A DNA stretch of 36,038 nucleotides from Piscirickettsiaceae bacterium. Its GTDB lineage: Bacteria; Pseudomonadota; Gammaproteobacteria; Thiomicrospirales; Thiomicrospiraceae. The notes beneath the pieces are model-generated. The model had not been told where the DNA came from and ran no database searches. It was given only the letters and a program-made list of their open reading frames with translations. Positions 7,928 to 17,730 of the stretch are shown here, piece after piece (the stretch's first letter is position 1; the number at the start of each line of letters is the position of its first letter). Location of the stretch: assembly GCA_027019045.1 (NCBI GenBank), contig JALUXI010000236.1, forward strand, positions 1 through 36,038, in the 5' to 3' direction. Both the position numbers and the translations under genes were made by a program.

Positions 7928-8842
7928 CTATCCGTTTTGCTGAAAAAGTTGTTCTACAAAAAATTGTAAATACCCTGTTGGACCCTGCTGAACAGGCCAA
8001 GCATCGACTTTTCGGGCGATCTCCCTAAAAGCTTTTGCCGCATCACTATTCGGACTGGCTAAAGTCACGGGCGTTTGCTTTTGCACTGCTGATCGTAAGT
8101 CATGATCGAAAGGCACTGTCCCTAAATAATCAATGGCGACATCTAAAAATTGATCACACACCCGTGCCAATTTTTGGTACAACAACTGACCATGCTTAGC
8201 GCTTCGGGTCATATTAGCCAATAATCTAAATCTCGTCAATCCATAATCTCGGCTTAACACCTTAATTAAAGCATAAGCATCCGTAATAGAAGCTGGCTCA
8301 TCTGTTACCACCACCACCACTTCCTGCGCCGCTCGACAAAAACTGACCACACTGTCCGCAATGCCAGCGGCAGCATCAACAATCAACACATCAAGCTCAT
8401 CACTTAAATCAGAAAAGGCATTGATAATCCCTGCATTTTCCATTGGACTAAGTTGCGCCATGCGTTTTACACCTGATGCAGCTGGAATGACCTTTAAGCC
8501 TGCAGGCCCTTCAACAATCACCTCTTTTAAAGTCTTTTCTCCATCTAAAACATGGGATAGATTATAATCCGTCTGCAACCCCAACATAATGTCAACATTT
8601 GCCAACCCCATATCCGCATCCATCAACAACACTCTATGTCCAAGACGACTGAGAGCGACCCCTAGGTTGACAGAGACATTGGTTTTACCTACGCCACCTT
8701 TTCCACTGGCAACCGTAATCACCTTAATCGGTTGCTTTTCTGAAGAAGACTGAGCTGGCATATTTGCCTGTTGGATACTATTCTGTTGTATCCCTTGTGT
8801 CGCATGCATGGCTCTTAAACCTGCCGCTTGATCCTTAACCAT
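7928..8842 (-). CDS. flhG: Flagellar number regulator FlhG/FleN (ParA-like ATPase)
   Basis: MinD/ParA-family ATPase of 304 residues that limits flagellar number, acting on FlhF and FleQ-type activators in known systems. The N-terminal DQAAGLRAM is the conserved activation helix that stimulates FlhF GTPase. A deviant Walker A, ASGKGGVGKT, is at 45-54, and LLMDADMGLANVDIMLGL follows. ATG at 8842 is chosen over the GTG one codon upstream because AGGA is better spaced. The gene overlaps flhF by 8 bases, so translation is probably coupled. Confidence 0.95.
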   Translation of the reverse strand: MVKDQAAGLRAMHATQGIQQNSIQQANMPAQSSSEKQPIKVITVASGKGGVGKTNVSVNLGVALSRLGHRVLLMDADMGLANVDIMLGLQTDYNLSHVLDGEKTLKEVIVEGPAGLKVIPAASGVKRMAQLSPMENAGIINAFSDLSDELDVLIVDAAAGIADSVVSFCRAAQEVVVVVTDEPASITDAYALIKVLSRDYGLTRFRLLANMTRSAKHGQLLYQKLARVCDQFLDVAIDYLGTVPFDHDLRSAVQKQTPVTLASPNSDAAKAFREIARKVDAWPVQQGPTGYLQFFVEQLFQQNG

Positions 8843-9995
8843 CACTTATTTCCTTTCCCATCCCTAATTTTAATGCTTCATTGTATGAGTGAAAATGTGG
8901 ATTTTGTTGACTGATCACAATCGCCTTATCAATAAGCGTTTTCACATCAACTCGTTCTAAATCCTCAGGCACCTTCTGTCCATTAGAGATGTATGATAAG
9001 GGTAACTTGTTTTCAATTAAGACTGTTAAAATATTACCTAATTGCAACGCCTCATCCATTTTGGTCATCACACACCCTTCTAAACCAATTTTGTCAAATG
9101 CCTGAACAATATCCTGCATCACATGTAGCTGGGTCGCAGCTGATATCACCAAGTAATTATGAACGCGATCAAAAGCCTCATTATGTGCAGTTAACTGTTC
9201 AGACAGTCTCAAATCCCGTTGCCCCATTCCAGCAGTATCAATCAAAATCAATTTCTTATTTGCCAATGAAGCCAACAAGGTGTAAAGCTCTCCTTGACTA
9301 CTCGCCACATGCACGGGGACTCCGATTAAATCTGCAAAAGTTTTAAGTTGTGCTTGAGCACCAATTTTATAACAATCTGTTGTCACCAAAGCCAATTCAC
9401 ATGCTGCATGACGCATCACAAAACGACTGGCCATTTTAGCAATCGTCGTAGTTTTGCCAACCCCTGTTGGCCCCACTAAAGCAATAATACCGCCTTTTTC
9501 AATTAAATCTTCTTGTTGAATAGGAATACGATTTTCAATCTCTTGAAGCAATAAGGTCCAGGCTCGTTCATAAGAAATATCGACGCTATTGACTAAATCT
9601 TGTGCCAACCCCCACCCAATGCCTAGACGCATCAAACGCTTCAATAAATCTACCTTATGAGGTTCTGTCACTTCTGTTTGATGCCATGCCAATCCAGACA
9701 ACTGATTTTCTAACATCGATTTCATCGCCTCAAGTTCTTTAGCCATTCTTGAGATTTCACGATGTGTTTGTTGAGTTTGAGGCTGTTCAATTTCAACAGA
9801 TTGATAGTGGCTTTTAGCTGTCGTCTTTGCTTGCTGTGCCTTCTGAGCCATCATCTCTGGATCAATTGCCGCCACCAACTCAACCCCTTCATCCGTATTA
9901 CGAGTGGACATAATGACAGCATCATTACCTAGCTCCTCCCGAACCAATGCCATCACCTCTCTTGTGGTAGGGGCAATATATCTTTTTAATTTCAT
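8835..9995 (-). CDS. flhF: Polar flagellar placement GTPase FlhF
   Basis: SRP-type GTPase of 386 residues that sets the pole at which the flagellum is built. It has an N-terminal basic and linker (B) domain (1-110), an N-domain, and a G-domain with G1 GPTGVGKT (175-182), DTAGM (253-257) and TKMDEA for base recognition. Its start overlaps the flhA stop (ATGA) and its end overlaps flhG. FlhF plus FlhG in the same operon indicates a polar flagellum under number control. Confidence 0.96.
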   Translation of the reverse strand: MKLKRYIAPTTREVMALVREELGNDAVIMSTRNTDEGVELVAAIDPEMMAQKAQQAKTTAKSHYQSVEIEQPQTQQTHREISRMAKELEAMKSMLENQLSGLAWHQTEVTEPHKVDLLKRLMRLGIGWGLAQDLVNSVDISYERAWTLLLQEIENRIPIQQEDLIEKGGIIALVGPTGVGKTTTIAKMASRFVMRHAACELALVTTDCYKIGAQAQLKTFADLIGVPVHVASSQGELYTLLASLANKKLILIDTAGMGQRDLRLSEQLTAHNEAFDRVHNYLVISAATQLHVMQDIVQAFDKIGLEGCVMTKMDEALQLGNILTVLIENKLPLSYISNGQKVPEDLERVDVKTLIDKAIVISQQNPHFHSYNEALKLGMGKEISDG

Positions 9996-12109
9996 TGATT
10001 ATCCCCTTGTGCCGTATTCTGACCCACATTAGCCACAACACTGATGCGTCGATTTTCTGGCACTTCGGAATAGGCTAAAACATGCAAACTGGGCAAGCTG
10101 TATTTAAACAACCGTGCCAATTGAGCTCGAATTTGTGGTGCCACCAATAAAATGGCGGGGTGCCCATCCTCTTCTATCTTCTGAACCTCCTCTTTTAAAG
10201 CGGAGTGAAGCCGTTCTGCCAAACCTGGATCGATTGCAATCTGACCTTCAGGTGCGCCTTGAGTTGCCTGAAGCAACAACTGTTCCAAGCTTGGATCCAG
10301 TGTAATCACTTTTAACTCTTCATCAGGTCCTGCAATTTCTTGAACAATCGCCCTTCCTAAACCTTCTCGTACAACCTGTGTTAATTGCATAGGATCTTGC
10401 GTTAAGGCTGCTTTTTCTGTCAATGCCTCTAAAATTGTTCTCATATCTCGAATAGGCACCTTCTCCATCAATAAATTTTGTAACACCTGAACCAATATCG
10501 ATAGTGGTAATTTATCAGGAACCAACTCCTCAACCAATTTAGGAGAAACTTGCTTCACTTTATCCAACAGCTGCTGTACTTCATCATAACCCAATAGTTC
10601 ATATGCATAATCTTGAATCACTTGACTCAAGTGTGTTGCCACTACCGTACTCGCATCCACCACAGTATAGCCTAAAGCCTGTGCTTGCTCACGATCATTC
10701 GGATCAATCCAGACAGCGTCCAAACCAAAAGTTGGGTCTTTTGTCGGAATCCCTCTTACCTCCCCAAAAACCTGTCCAGGATTGATGGCTAACTCTTTAT
10801 CTGGATAAACCTCACCTTCCCCCGTCACCACACCTTGAAGCATAATCCGATACTGGTTGGGGTTTAAATCTAAATTATCTCTAATATGAACAGAAGGAAT
10901 TAAAAAGCCAAGTTCTTGAGACAATTTCCGCCGAATGCCTTTTACACGATCTAATAACTGACCATTCTGAGAAGGATCTACCATCGGAATCAGCCGATAT
11001 CCCACTTCTAAACCCAAGACATCTACATTCTGCACATCATCCCAACTTAACTCACTAGTTGACACCTCCTCTTCCGACTCCTCAGTCAATAATGTCTCAG
11101 TATCCTCTTTCTCCCCCTCTTCTTTTTGTTTTTTAGAAATCCAATAAGCCCCTAACCCAGCGATTGAAGCAAAAGAGAGGAAGGCTAAATTCGGCATCCC
11201 TGGAATCAAACCAAAGATTGCGACAATACCTGCAGTGGTCGACAAGGCTCTGGGGTTTCCAAACATTTGTGCCATCAACTGGTCATTGATTTCTCGTTTA
11301 TCAGAAGCCACGCGTGTCACAATAATTGCCGTGGCAGTTGAAAGCAGCAAAGACGGAATCTGTGCAACCAATCCATCTCCAAGCGTTAATAAGGTATAAA
11401 CCTGAACTGCATCGGAAAAATGCATATTATGCTGCCCCATTCCAATCGCAAATCCACCAATAACATTGATAAATAGGATGACAATCCCTGCAATTGCATC
11501 CCCACGAACAAATTTACTTGCTCCGTCCATCGACCCATAAAAACTTGCCTCAGCGGCAATTTCTTGCCGCCTAGCTTGTGCTTCTTCTTGGGTGATTAAG
11601 CCTGCATTGAGATCGGCATCAATCGCCATTTGCTTACCTGGCATGGAATCCAAAGTAAAACGCGCACTCACCTCTGCAACTCGTCCTGCACCTTTAGTAA
11701 TAACAACAAAGTTAATCACCACCAAAATAGCAAACACCACCAACCCTACCGCATAGTTTCCCCCAATCACAAATTCACCAAATGCTTCAATGACATGCCC
11801 AGCTGCCTGAGGACCATTATGACCTTCCAATAAAATGACACGGGTAGAAGCAATATTCAACGCTAACCGAAACAGCGTGGCGACCAAAATAATCGTAGGG
11901 AAAACAGCAAAATCTAAAGGACGCTTAGCATAAAGCGTCACCATAAGAACCACTAAAGAGAGCGCAATATTAAAAGTAAAAAAGACATCTAACAGAAAAG
12001 GGGGTAACGGAATCACCATCATTGCCAACAATGCTAAAATGGCAATAGGCACCCCTAAGCCACTCTGCTTAAACTGCTTCAATTTGTCAACAATTTGGTT
12101 AAAATCCAT
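9992..12109 (-). CDS. flhA: Flagellar export gate protein FlhA
   Basis: Inner-membrane ring of the flagellar type III export apparatus, 705 residues, the usual length. The N-terminal half contains about eight membrane segments, with the conserved FHIPEP-family stretch RVAEVSARFTLDSMPGKQMA between them. After an acidic linker (EKEDTETLLTEESEEEVSTS) comes the cytosolic ring domain that docks substrates and chaperones, with GIRRKLSQELGFLIPSVHIR. It lies 5 bases after flhB and overlaps flhF by 4 bases. Confidence 0.97.
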   Translation of the reverse strand: MDFNQIVDKLKQFKQSGLGVPIAILALLAMMVIPLPPFLLDVFFTFNIALSLVVLMVTLYAKRPLDFAVFPTIILVATLFRLALNIASTRVILLEGHNGPQAAGHVIEAFGEFVIGGNYAVGLVVFAILVVINFVVITKGAGRVAEVSARFTLDSMPGKQMAIDADLNAGLITQEEAQARRQEIAAEASFYGSMDGASKFVRGDAIAGIVILFINVIGGFAIGMGQHNMHFSDAVQVYTLLTLGDGLVAQIPSLLLSTATAIIVTRVASDKREINDQLMAQMFGNPRALSTTAGIVAIFGLIPGMPNLAFLSFASIAGLGAYWISKKQKEEGEKEDTETLLTEESEEEVSTSELSWDDVQNVDVLGLEVGYRLIPMVDPSQNGQLLDRVKGIRRKLSQELGFLIPSVHIRDNLDLNPNQYRIMLQGVVTGEGEVYPDKELAINPGQVFGEVRGIPTKDPTFGLDAVWIDPNDREQAQALGYTVVDASTVVATHLSQVIQDYAYELLGYDEVQQLLDKVKQVSPKLVEELVPDKLPLSILVQVLQNLLMEKVPIRDMRTILEALTEKAALTQDPMQLTQVVREGLGRAIVQEIAGPDEELKVITLDPSLEQLLLQATQGAPEGQIAIDPGLAERLHSALKEEVQKIEEDGHPAILLVAPQIRAQLARLFKYSLPSLHVLAYSEVPENRRISVVANVGQNTAQGDNQ

Positions 12110-12114
12110 ATAGG

Positions 12115-13245
12115 CTATACTTGTTCTGTTTGCAATTCTTCAGGGATCGGAAGCTCACTAAAATCTACTTCTGAAACCTTTTGTCCTTGTCGCATTTGAA
12201 ATACATAAGCTAAAATCGCTGCTACCGCCTTAAATAACTCATAAGGAATGGGCTGGTCAATCTCAGCATTATAGTATAAAGCCCTTGCCAACGGGGGGGC
12301 TTCTATAATTGGAATGTCATGTTCTGTCGCAATGGTTCGGATTTGACTCGCCATAAAATCCACCCCCATTGCCACCACAACAGGCTCATTCATACTTTCG
12401 GGATCATATTTCAGTGCCACGGCAAAATGGGTCGGGTTGGTCACAATCACATCCGCCTCAGGCACACTCTGCATCATCCTCTGCTGCGCCATCTGCCGCT
12501 GTAACTGTCGAATCCGCCCTTTTACTTCTGGGTTACCTTCTTGCTGTTTAAACTCCTCTTTCACTTCCTGCTTCGTCATTTTCAGCTGTTTCGTATGCTC
12601 CCACAATTGAAAAGGAACATCAATCATTGCCACAATCAACAAAGAAAGGCTTACAAACACAAAAGCTTGCATAATCAAAACAGCAGAATGGTACATTGCC
12701 TGATACAAAGCTTCTTGACTCACAGCAATCACTTGGTCGAATACCGAGTAGAGATAAAAAGAGGCAACAGAAAGCACTAATAAAAACTTAGCCATCGCTT
12801 TTAAAAGCTCCATAAGCGCCTTGGCTGAAAACATGCGTTTAATTCCAGAAACAGGATTCAACTTACTTAATTTAGGTATCCAAGTGGAGGTGGTAAAAGT
12901 CCATCCTCCCAATAACATAGGAGAAATAAAAGCAATCAACATCATTAAGAAAACAAAGGGGAGCAACATCAACAGTGCTTCTTGAAAAAGAGCGATAATC
13001 AAATCAAACATTTTCTTCATGTCATAAGCATGCTGACGATCAAAGGAGAGTCCTTTAGTCATAATGGTAATAAAACCGGACACCATGCCTTGACCTAAAA
13101 AAAGGAAATAGAGCGCTGACGAAAGGGTCATCAAAAGCGTTGACAACTCCTTAGAACGAGGAATTTGCCCCTTTTCTCTGGCTTCACGGAGCTTTTTATC
13201 AGAGGGGTCTTCTGTCTTTTCAGAACCATCAGCATTTTCTGCCAT
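12115..13245 (-). CDS. flhB: Export switch protein FlhB
   Basis: Export-gate component that switches substrate specificity from hook to filament through self-cleavage. Of 376 residues, the N-terminal half has four membrane segments, and the cytosolic domain contains the autocleavage motif NPTH (270-273) in VIVTNPTHFAVALKY. ATG at 13245 is preferred over GTG at 13248 because AGGAGG then lies 5 bases upstream. FliK, encoded in the same cluster, triggers the switch in known systems. It follows fliR by 9 bases. Confidence 0.96.
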   Translation of the reverse strand: MAENADGSEKTEDPSDKKLREAREKGQIPRSKELSTLLMTLSSALYFLFLGQGMVSGFITIMTKGLSFDRQHAYDMKKMFDLIIALFQEALLMLLPFVFLMMLIAFISPMLLGGWTFTTSTWIPKLSKLNPVSGIKRMFSAKALMELLKAMAKFLLVLSVASFYLYSVFDQVIAVSQEALYQAMYHSAVLIMQAFVFVSLSLLIVAMIDVPFQLWEHTKQLKMTKQEVKEEFKQQEGNPEVKGRIRQLQRQMAQQRMMQSVPEADVIVTNPTHFAVALKYDPESMNEPVVVAMGVDFMASQIRTIATEHDIPIIEAPPLARALYYNAEIDQPIPYELFKAVAAILAYVFQMRQGQKVSEVDFSELPIPEELQTEQV

Positions 13246-13254
13246 CACGCCCTC

Positions 13255-14025
13255 CTAAAAATGCAAATGGTGCAATAACTCAACTGCACGATTCATCAGC
13301 TCTTGAAAATGTGGTAAAAGAACAGGCGTAGTCAATCCAAGCATCACTAGGCCAACCATTAAAGTAACAGGAAACCCTACAGCAAAAATGTTCAACGCCG
13401 GGGCTGCCCGTGCAATCACGCCAAAAGAGATATTCACCAGTAACAAAGCCGTCACCGAAGGCAAAGCGATCAACAATCCCGCACTAAAAATATAACTTCC
13501 AAAGTTAAAAATCATTTTTAAGCTATCTGGGGAAAGGGAATGCAACCCCACAGGTAAATACTGAAAGGAGTCCGCCAAAAGATGAATCACCAACAGATGA
13601 CCATTCAACCCCAAGAAAAGTAATGAGACTAAAATAATGTAATACTGACTCACCACTGGAGATTGAACACCAGAAGCAGGATCCACCATTGTCGCAAATG
13701 CCAAGCCCATTGCCAACGAAATCATATGACCCGCAAAAACAAATGCCTGAAAAACAATTAAAAAAATAGTTCCCATTGCCAACCCAATCAATACCTGCTG
13801 CATAATCAGCAACACCCCTTGCCAAGTAAAAGGAGAAACGGGTTCAGGTAAAGGTAAATTAGGGGCAATAATCAAGGTAATCAAAAGAGAAAGAATAATC
13901 TTAGCACGGCTATTGAATGACTGACTACTGAACAACGGCACAATGGAAAACATCGCCGTCAAACGCACAAAAGGATAAAAATAGAGACCTACCAGTTGAA
14001 GAAAATCTGAATAGGAAAAGACCAT
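13255..14025 (-). CDS. fliR: Export gate protein FliR
   Basis: Multi-span inner-membrane subunit of the export gate that assembles with FliP and FliQ. ATG at 14025 (protein starts MVFSYSDFLQLVGLYFYPFV) is chosen. It gives 256 residues, the family length, and starts 5 bases after fliQ. A start at 14100 would add 25 residues lying inside fliQ. Typical segments include LTAMFSIVPLFSSQSFNSRAK and FPVTLMVGLVML. Confidence 0.93.
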   Translation of the reverse strand: MVFSYSDFLQLVGLYFYPFVRLTAMFSIVPLFSSQSFNSRAKIILSLLITLIIAPNLPLPEPVSPFTWQGVLLIMQQVLIGLAMGTIFLIVFQAFVFAGHMISLAMGLAFATMVDPASGVQSPVVSQYYIILVSLLFLGLNGHLLVIHLLADSFQYLPVGLHSLSPDSLKMIFNFGSYIFSAGLLIALPSVTALLLVNISFGVIARAAPALNIFAVGFPVTLMVGLVMLGLTTPVLLPHFQELMNRAVELLHHLHF

Positions 14026-14030
14026 AAAGG

Positions 14031-14300
14031 CTAGCCAATTAAATTGGGGATATTGGCATAAAGCTCTCGTGTAAAGGAAAGTAAAGTATCCAACATCCAA
14101 GGGCCAGCAATAATTAAAACCAGTGCAACCACCGCCACTTTGGGGATAAAACTTAATGTCATTTCATTGATTTGCGTAGCTGCCTGAAACATCCCTACCA
14201 ACAGCCCAACAATCAAAGCTGGAATCAAGAGGGGAGCCGATAACAACACAACGACTTCCAACATTTTTTGACCAAGCGTTAAAACCGTTTCTGGCTGCAT
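14031..14300 (-). CDS. fliQ: Export gate protein FliQ
   Basis: Small two-span membrane protein (89 residues) of the FliPQR export pore. The family pattern is plain: LSAPLLIPALIVGLLVGMFQAATQINEMTLSFIPK, a helical hairpin. It starts on the last base of fliP and ends 5 bases before fliR. Confidence 0.96.
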   Translation of the reverse strand: MQPETVLTLGQKMLEVVVLLSAPLLIPALIVGLLVGMFQAATQINEMTLSFIPKVAVVALVLIIAGPWMLDTLLSFTRELYANIPNLIG

Positions 14301-15100
14301 TACACCCCTCCTGCCACAACAAAACTATTCGCCAAAGTCCCCATAATCAGCGCCCAACCATCAATCAGTACAAATAACATAAGTTTAAAGGGCAAAGAAA
14401 TAATCATCGGCGACAACATCATCATCCCCATCGACATCAACAAACTAGCAATCACCAAATCGATAATTAAAAAAGGAATAAAAATCATAAAACCAATCTG
14501 AAAAGCCGTTTTCAACTCACTTGTCATAAAAGCTGGGATCAATACCTTAAAAGGCACATCCTTTGGCTCATCCAGTTTAATACCCGCCATTTCAGCAAAC
14601 ATTCCCAAATCATCCTCTCGAGTCTGCTGTAACATAAAAGCATGCATCGGTTTGCTGGCGATCTCAACCGCCTGTGTAAACTTCATCTGTTCGTTTAAAT
14701 AAGGCGTCACAGCCTCTTTATAAATTTTATCCAAAATCGGCGACATGATAAAAAGTGTTAAAAACAGCGCTAAAGCAATTAAGACGCGACTTGAAGGTGT
14801 TTGCATAGTCCCCAACGCCTGCCGAAGCAGTGCCAAGACAACAATAATGCGTAAAAAAGAGGTTGTTGCAATTAACAGAGCAGGTAAAAGAGTTAGCCCT
14901 GTCATCAACAATAATATTTGAATTGTCAGTGTATAATCTTGATTCCCCTGTGCATCTGTCTGTACTGTAAAAGCGGGAATACCTGGCTCTGCAAAAGCAG
15001 TAATAGGAAGACAGACACCCATCAAAATAATTGACCAGCGTAAAATAAGATTAACTTTACACACGAAAAATTTACTTCTCATTTTGCTCTTGACGAGCAT
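14300..15100 (-). CDS. fliP: Export gate protein FliP
   Basis: Core subunit of the export pore, 266 residues, with a cleavable signal peptide ending in PITAFA before EPGIP. Family stretches include TSFLRIIVVLALLRQALG and LPFKLMLFVLIDGWALI. Two starts are possible: ATG at 15100 with GAGG 6 bases upstream, and ATG at 15082 with AAGAG. Both lie within the end of fliO, so the genes overlap by 11 or 29 bases. I keep 15100 with modest preference. Confidence 0.95.
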   Translation of the reverse strand: MLVKSKMRSKFFVCKVNLILRWSIILMGVCLPITAFAEPGIPAFTVQTDAQGNQDYTLTIQILLLMTGLTLLPALLIATTSFLRIIVVLALLRQALGTMQTPSSRVLIALALFLTLFIMSPILDKIYKEAVTPYLNEQMKFTQAVEIASKPMHAFMLQQTREDDLGMFAEMAGIKLDEPKDVPFKVLIPAFMTSELKTAFQIGFMIFIPFLIIDLVIASLLMSMGMMMLSPMIISLPFKLMLFVLIDGWALIMGTLANSFVVAGGV

Positions 15101-15575
15101 TTAAAGCCTCTTTCAATTTTGTCGAGAAAGGGACTGTCGGTAATGGTTCAGAGGATTTAACCTCAATAGGTTTACTCAGTGTATGCAATTTTGTGATGTG
15201 CGTTGTGGTCACGCCCACTAAAATCTGCTCTTGACCCACTTGCAATATTACCACTTTTTCACGCTGACCTAAAGACACCCCCCCAATCACTTTAAGTTGT
15301 CCGTCTGCTGCGCCATTCACCAATGCCGTACGCTTTAAAAACCAAGCTGCAAAAAAGATAATCAATAAAATAAAGATTAGCGAAAGGAGAATCTGTAAAA
15401 AATAATCACTTGGATGCATTGCAAGCGTCTGAGATGCAACCGTTGAGCCTGCCGACTTTCCTGCCGCCATCGCTGAAAATGGTACCCATAAAAGAAATAA
15501 AAGAAAAAAAGCACGCCCTTTCAAAAGGGATGCTTGACATTTAAAGAAGTGCTGATTAAACAGACCTTTCCACAT
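15072..15575 (-). CDS. fliO: Flagellar biosynthesis protein FliO
   Basis: Small bitopic membrane protein that assists FliP assembly. Of 167 residues, a hydrophobic N-terminal segment (about 22-38, signal-like, ending AMAA) is followed by one membrane helix (IFILLIIFFAAWFLKRT) and a cytosolic domain with VSLGQREKVVILQVGQEQILVGVT, the FliO signature. Sequence is poorly conserved in this family, but position between fliN and fliP supports the name. Confidence 0.9.
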   Translation of the reverse strand: MWKGLFNQHFFKCQASLLKGRAFFLLFLLWVPFSAMAAGKSAGSTVASQTLAMHPSDYFLQILLSLIFILLIIFFAAWFLKRTALVNGAADGQLKVIGGVSLGQREKVVILQVGQEQILVGVTTTHITKLHTLSKPIEVKSSEPLPTVPFSTKLKEALNARQEQNEK

Positions 15576-15577
15576 AA

Positions 15578-16030
15578 TTATTTAAGCTTTTTAATCCGCT
15601 CTTGAGGACTCACCACATCCGTTAAACGCACCCCAAATTTATCGTTAATAACCACCACTTCACCATGTGCAATCAAGGTACCATTCACCAACAAATCTAA
15701 TGGCTCTCCTGCCAAACGATCCATCTCAATCACAGACCCTTGAGTATAAGACAATAAATTCCGAATTGTCGCTGTTGTTCGCCCAATCTCAAGTTGAAGG
15801 GTGACAGGAATATCTAAAACAACATCCAAGTCCACCTTGTCTGTGGCATCACCACGACTGGCTTTAAGTTCGTTTAAATCATCTTCTGACATTTCATGAT
15901 CAGTCGCCTCTGCCTGTTCATTTAGAGCGTCTGCCCATGGATCTTCTTCAATAGCATCAGGCTTGTCTTCGGCAGCAGCCTGCTCATTTAATGCATCCCC
16001 CCATGCGCTCAAATCATCTTCGTCACTCAT
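15578..16030 (-). CDS. fliN: Motor switch protein FliN
   Basis: C-ring component of 150 residues that takes part in torque switching and docking of the export ATPase complex. The C-terminal SpoA fold is clear (LDIPVTLQLEIGRTTATIRN, VIEMDRLAGEPLDLLVNG). The N-terminal 60 residues are acidic and hold two copies of W-[GA]-DALNEQA. ATG at 16030 is chosen over GTG at 16033 because AAGGAG then lies 7 bases upstream. It overlaps fliM by 8 bases. Confidence 0.95.
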   Translation of the reverse strand: MSDEDDLSAWGDALNEQAAAEDKPDAIEEDPWADALNEQAEATDHEMSEDDLNELKASRGDATDKVDLDVVLDIPVTLQLEIGRTTATIRNLLSYTQGSVIEMDRLAGEPLDLLVNGTLIAHGEVVVINDKFGVRLTDVVSPQERIKKLK

Positions 16031-17042
16031 CACTCCACTCCTTAGTATCTTCTATTGGTTTATCAGGATAAGCAGGATGACGGAAAATCTTTTCAACTTT
16101 CACTGCTTTTTTATTCTTACTCACGCCCAATTTTCCTTGATATAAAGGTATTTCACCTGTTCTGATAGTAATGACTTCGGGCTTATCAATCGGGATAATA
16201 TCACCCGCTTCCATTTTCATAATATCATCCATATTCAGCGAAATACTTGGCAACTCCGCCACCAACTCAATCTCAATATTTTTTGCCTCTTCTTTAAGGG
16301 TTCTAGACCAGCGGTTATCGCTTTCACCCTGAAGATTCTGTACCCCTTCTTCAAGTTTATCACGAATCGGCTCCAGCATGGCATAAGGCATCACAACATC
16401 CACTCGCCCCTCAACCCCCTCAAAACGAATATTCAATGGACTAATCACCACCATATCTGTTGGATCCACAATCCCCGCAAACTTAGGGTTCATCTCAGAG
16501 TGCATATACTCAATTTCAATATCCATCACAGGATGCCAAGCTTTATGCAAGTGCTCAGAAATGATATCCAAAATAGAACGAATCATACTCATTTCGACAG
16601 GCGTATACTCTCGTCCTTCGATTTTAAAAGGCAAAAGTCCTGTTCCACCAAAATAAATATCGACAGAGGTAAATACCAATTTTGAATCTAAGGTAAATAA
16701 AGAGACACCATTTAAGGGATTGATTCGATAAATATTCAAGCTGGTTGGCACAAAGAGGTTTCGCAAGTAATCAATCATTTTAATGATTTTGACCTCATTC
16801 GCCGTCACCTCAACAGAAGCCATCAGCATCTCATTAAGACTACGCTGAAAACCTCGCGCAAATCGCTCATTAATGATATCCAAAGCAGGCAGGCGACCGC
16901 GAACAATCCGCTCCTGGTTAGTGAAGTCATAGACTTTGGCACCCGTTGTATCGGAACCATCATCTGTTTCAACTTCAACATCGCCTCCACCCATGCCCTT
17001 TAAAAGAGCATCGACTTCGTCCTGACTAAGAATATCATCCAT
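16023..17042 (-). CDS. fliM: Motor switch protein FliM
   Basis: C-ring protein of 339 residues that receives CheY-P and changes rotation direction. The N-terminal peptide ILSQDEVDALLKGM is the CheY-binding segment. The middle domain has GGTGLLPFKIEGREYTPVE (with the GGxG motif that contacts FliG), and the C-terminal SpoA domain runs through PSISLNMDDIMKMEAGDIIP. It begins 26 bases after fliL and overlaps fliN by 8 bases. Confidence 0.97.
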   Translation of the reverse strand: MDDILSQDEVDALLKGMGGGDVEVETDDGSDTTGAKVYDFTNQERIVRGRLPALDIINERFARGFQRSLNEMLMASVEVTANEVKIIKMIDYLRNLFVPTSLNIYRINPLNGVSLFTLDSKLVFTSVDIYFGGTGLLPFKIEGREYTPVEMSMIRSILDIISEHLHKAWHPVMDIEIEYMHSEMNPKFAGIVDPTDMVVISPLNIRFEGVEGRVDVVMPYAMLEPIRDKLEEGVQNLQGESDNRWSRTLKEEAKNIEIELVAELPSISLNMDDIMKMEAGDIIPIDKPEVITIRTGEIPLYQGKLGVSKNKKAVKVEKIFRHPAYPDKPIEDTKEWSDE

Positions 17043-17068
17043 GAATTATCTGCCGTTATAGGATGCGA

Positions 17069-17656
17069 TTATTGCATCACAAAGCGATCAAAATAGACAC
17101 CTTCTAGAAGGTCTGGGTAAATATGGTGCTCTTTTAAAACCTCTTTAGCGACCTTTAACACACGCTTACGAAGCACCTCTTGCCCATCATCCTTATTCAA
17201 CTCACTAAAGCGTTGCTTACGCAATAGCTCCGTAATCTTATCTCGCAAAATCGGACGCAGATGTTCCATATCACCATGCTCACCAACAAGCTGAGGATAA
17301 TAAGACATAAACTTCAATGTCACCGCAAGGTATTTTGCCTGACCCTCTCCTTTAAAATTCACCACAAAAGGCTTCATTTCAAAGTATTCAGGTTCAGCAT
17401 CTTCTTTAGGAGGTTCATATTGTTTAAACTTGGGAGAATAGTGCTTAGCATGCTCATTCTCGCCCTCTCCACCTTGATCTGCAGAAGCTTCAGCTACCGC
17501 TTTTTCTCCACCTTTTTCATCATGCTTACCTTGACTAAGCATTAAAAATGCCATGACCCCCATTCCAATCATCATTAAGACAACAAGAACAATCAGAACG
17601 ATAATCAGGCCTTTACCTCCACCACTGCTTTTCTTTTCTTCAACTTCTTCTGACAT
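17069..17656 (-). CDS. fliL: Flagellar basal-body associated protein FliL
   Basis: Single-span inner-membrane protein (195 residues) that surrounds and stabilises stator units. A short basic cytosolic N-terminus and membrane helix (15-40) precede a periplasmic linker rich in Glu/His and a folded domain ending KEHHIYPDLLEGVYFDRFVMQ. It has an AAGGAG ribosome site. It is the first gene after the miniature element at 17731-17897, so its transcript, and those of fliM to flhB, must pass through that repeat if they come from upstream promoters. Confidence 0.93.
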   Translation of the reverse strand: MSEEVEEKKSSGGGKGLIIVLIVLVVLMMIGMGVMAFLMLSQGKHDEKGGEKAVAEASADQGGEGENEHAKHYSPKFKQYEPPKEDAEPEYFEMKPFVVNFKGEGQAKYLAVTLKFMSYYPQLVGEHGDMEHLRPILRDKITELLRKQRFSELNKDDGQEVLRKRVLKVAKEVLKEHHIYPDLLEGVYFDRFVMQ

Positions 17657-17730
17657 TGTTAGCTCCTTTTCAAATTAAATGCCCGTATATTCTAATGATG
17701 TGCGGCAGGTTTTGCCATCTCTTTCTCTAG

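Noticed and set aside
14026..14100. Longer FliR start at 14100
   Set aside because: The extra 25 residues are encoded within fliQ in another frame and exceed the family length.
14819..14835. GG-N10-GC pattern resembling a sigma54 site inside fliP
   Set aside because: The first box matches but the second reads CGGCAG instead of TTGC, and it lies within conserved coding sequence of fliP with no gene start nearby.
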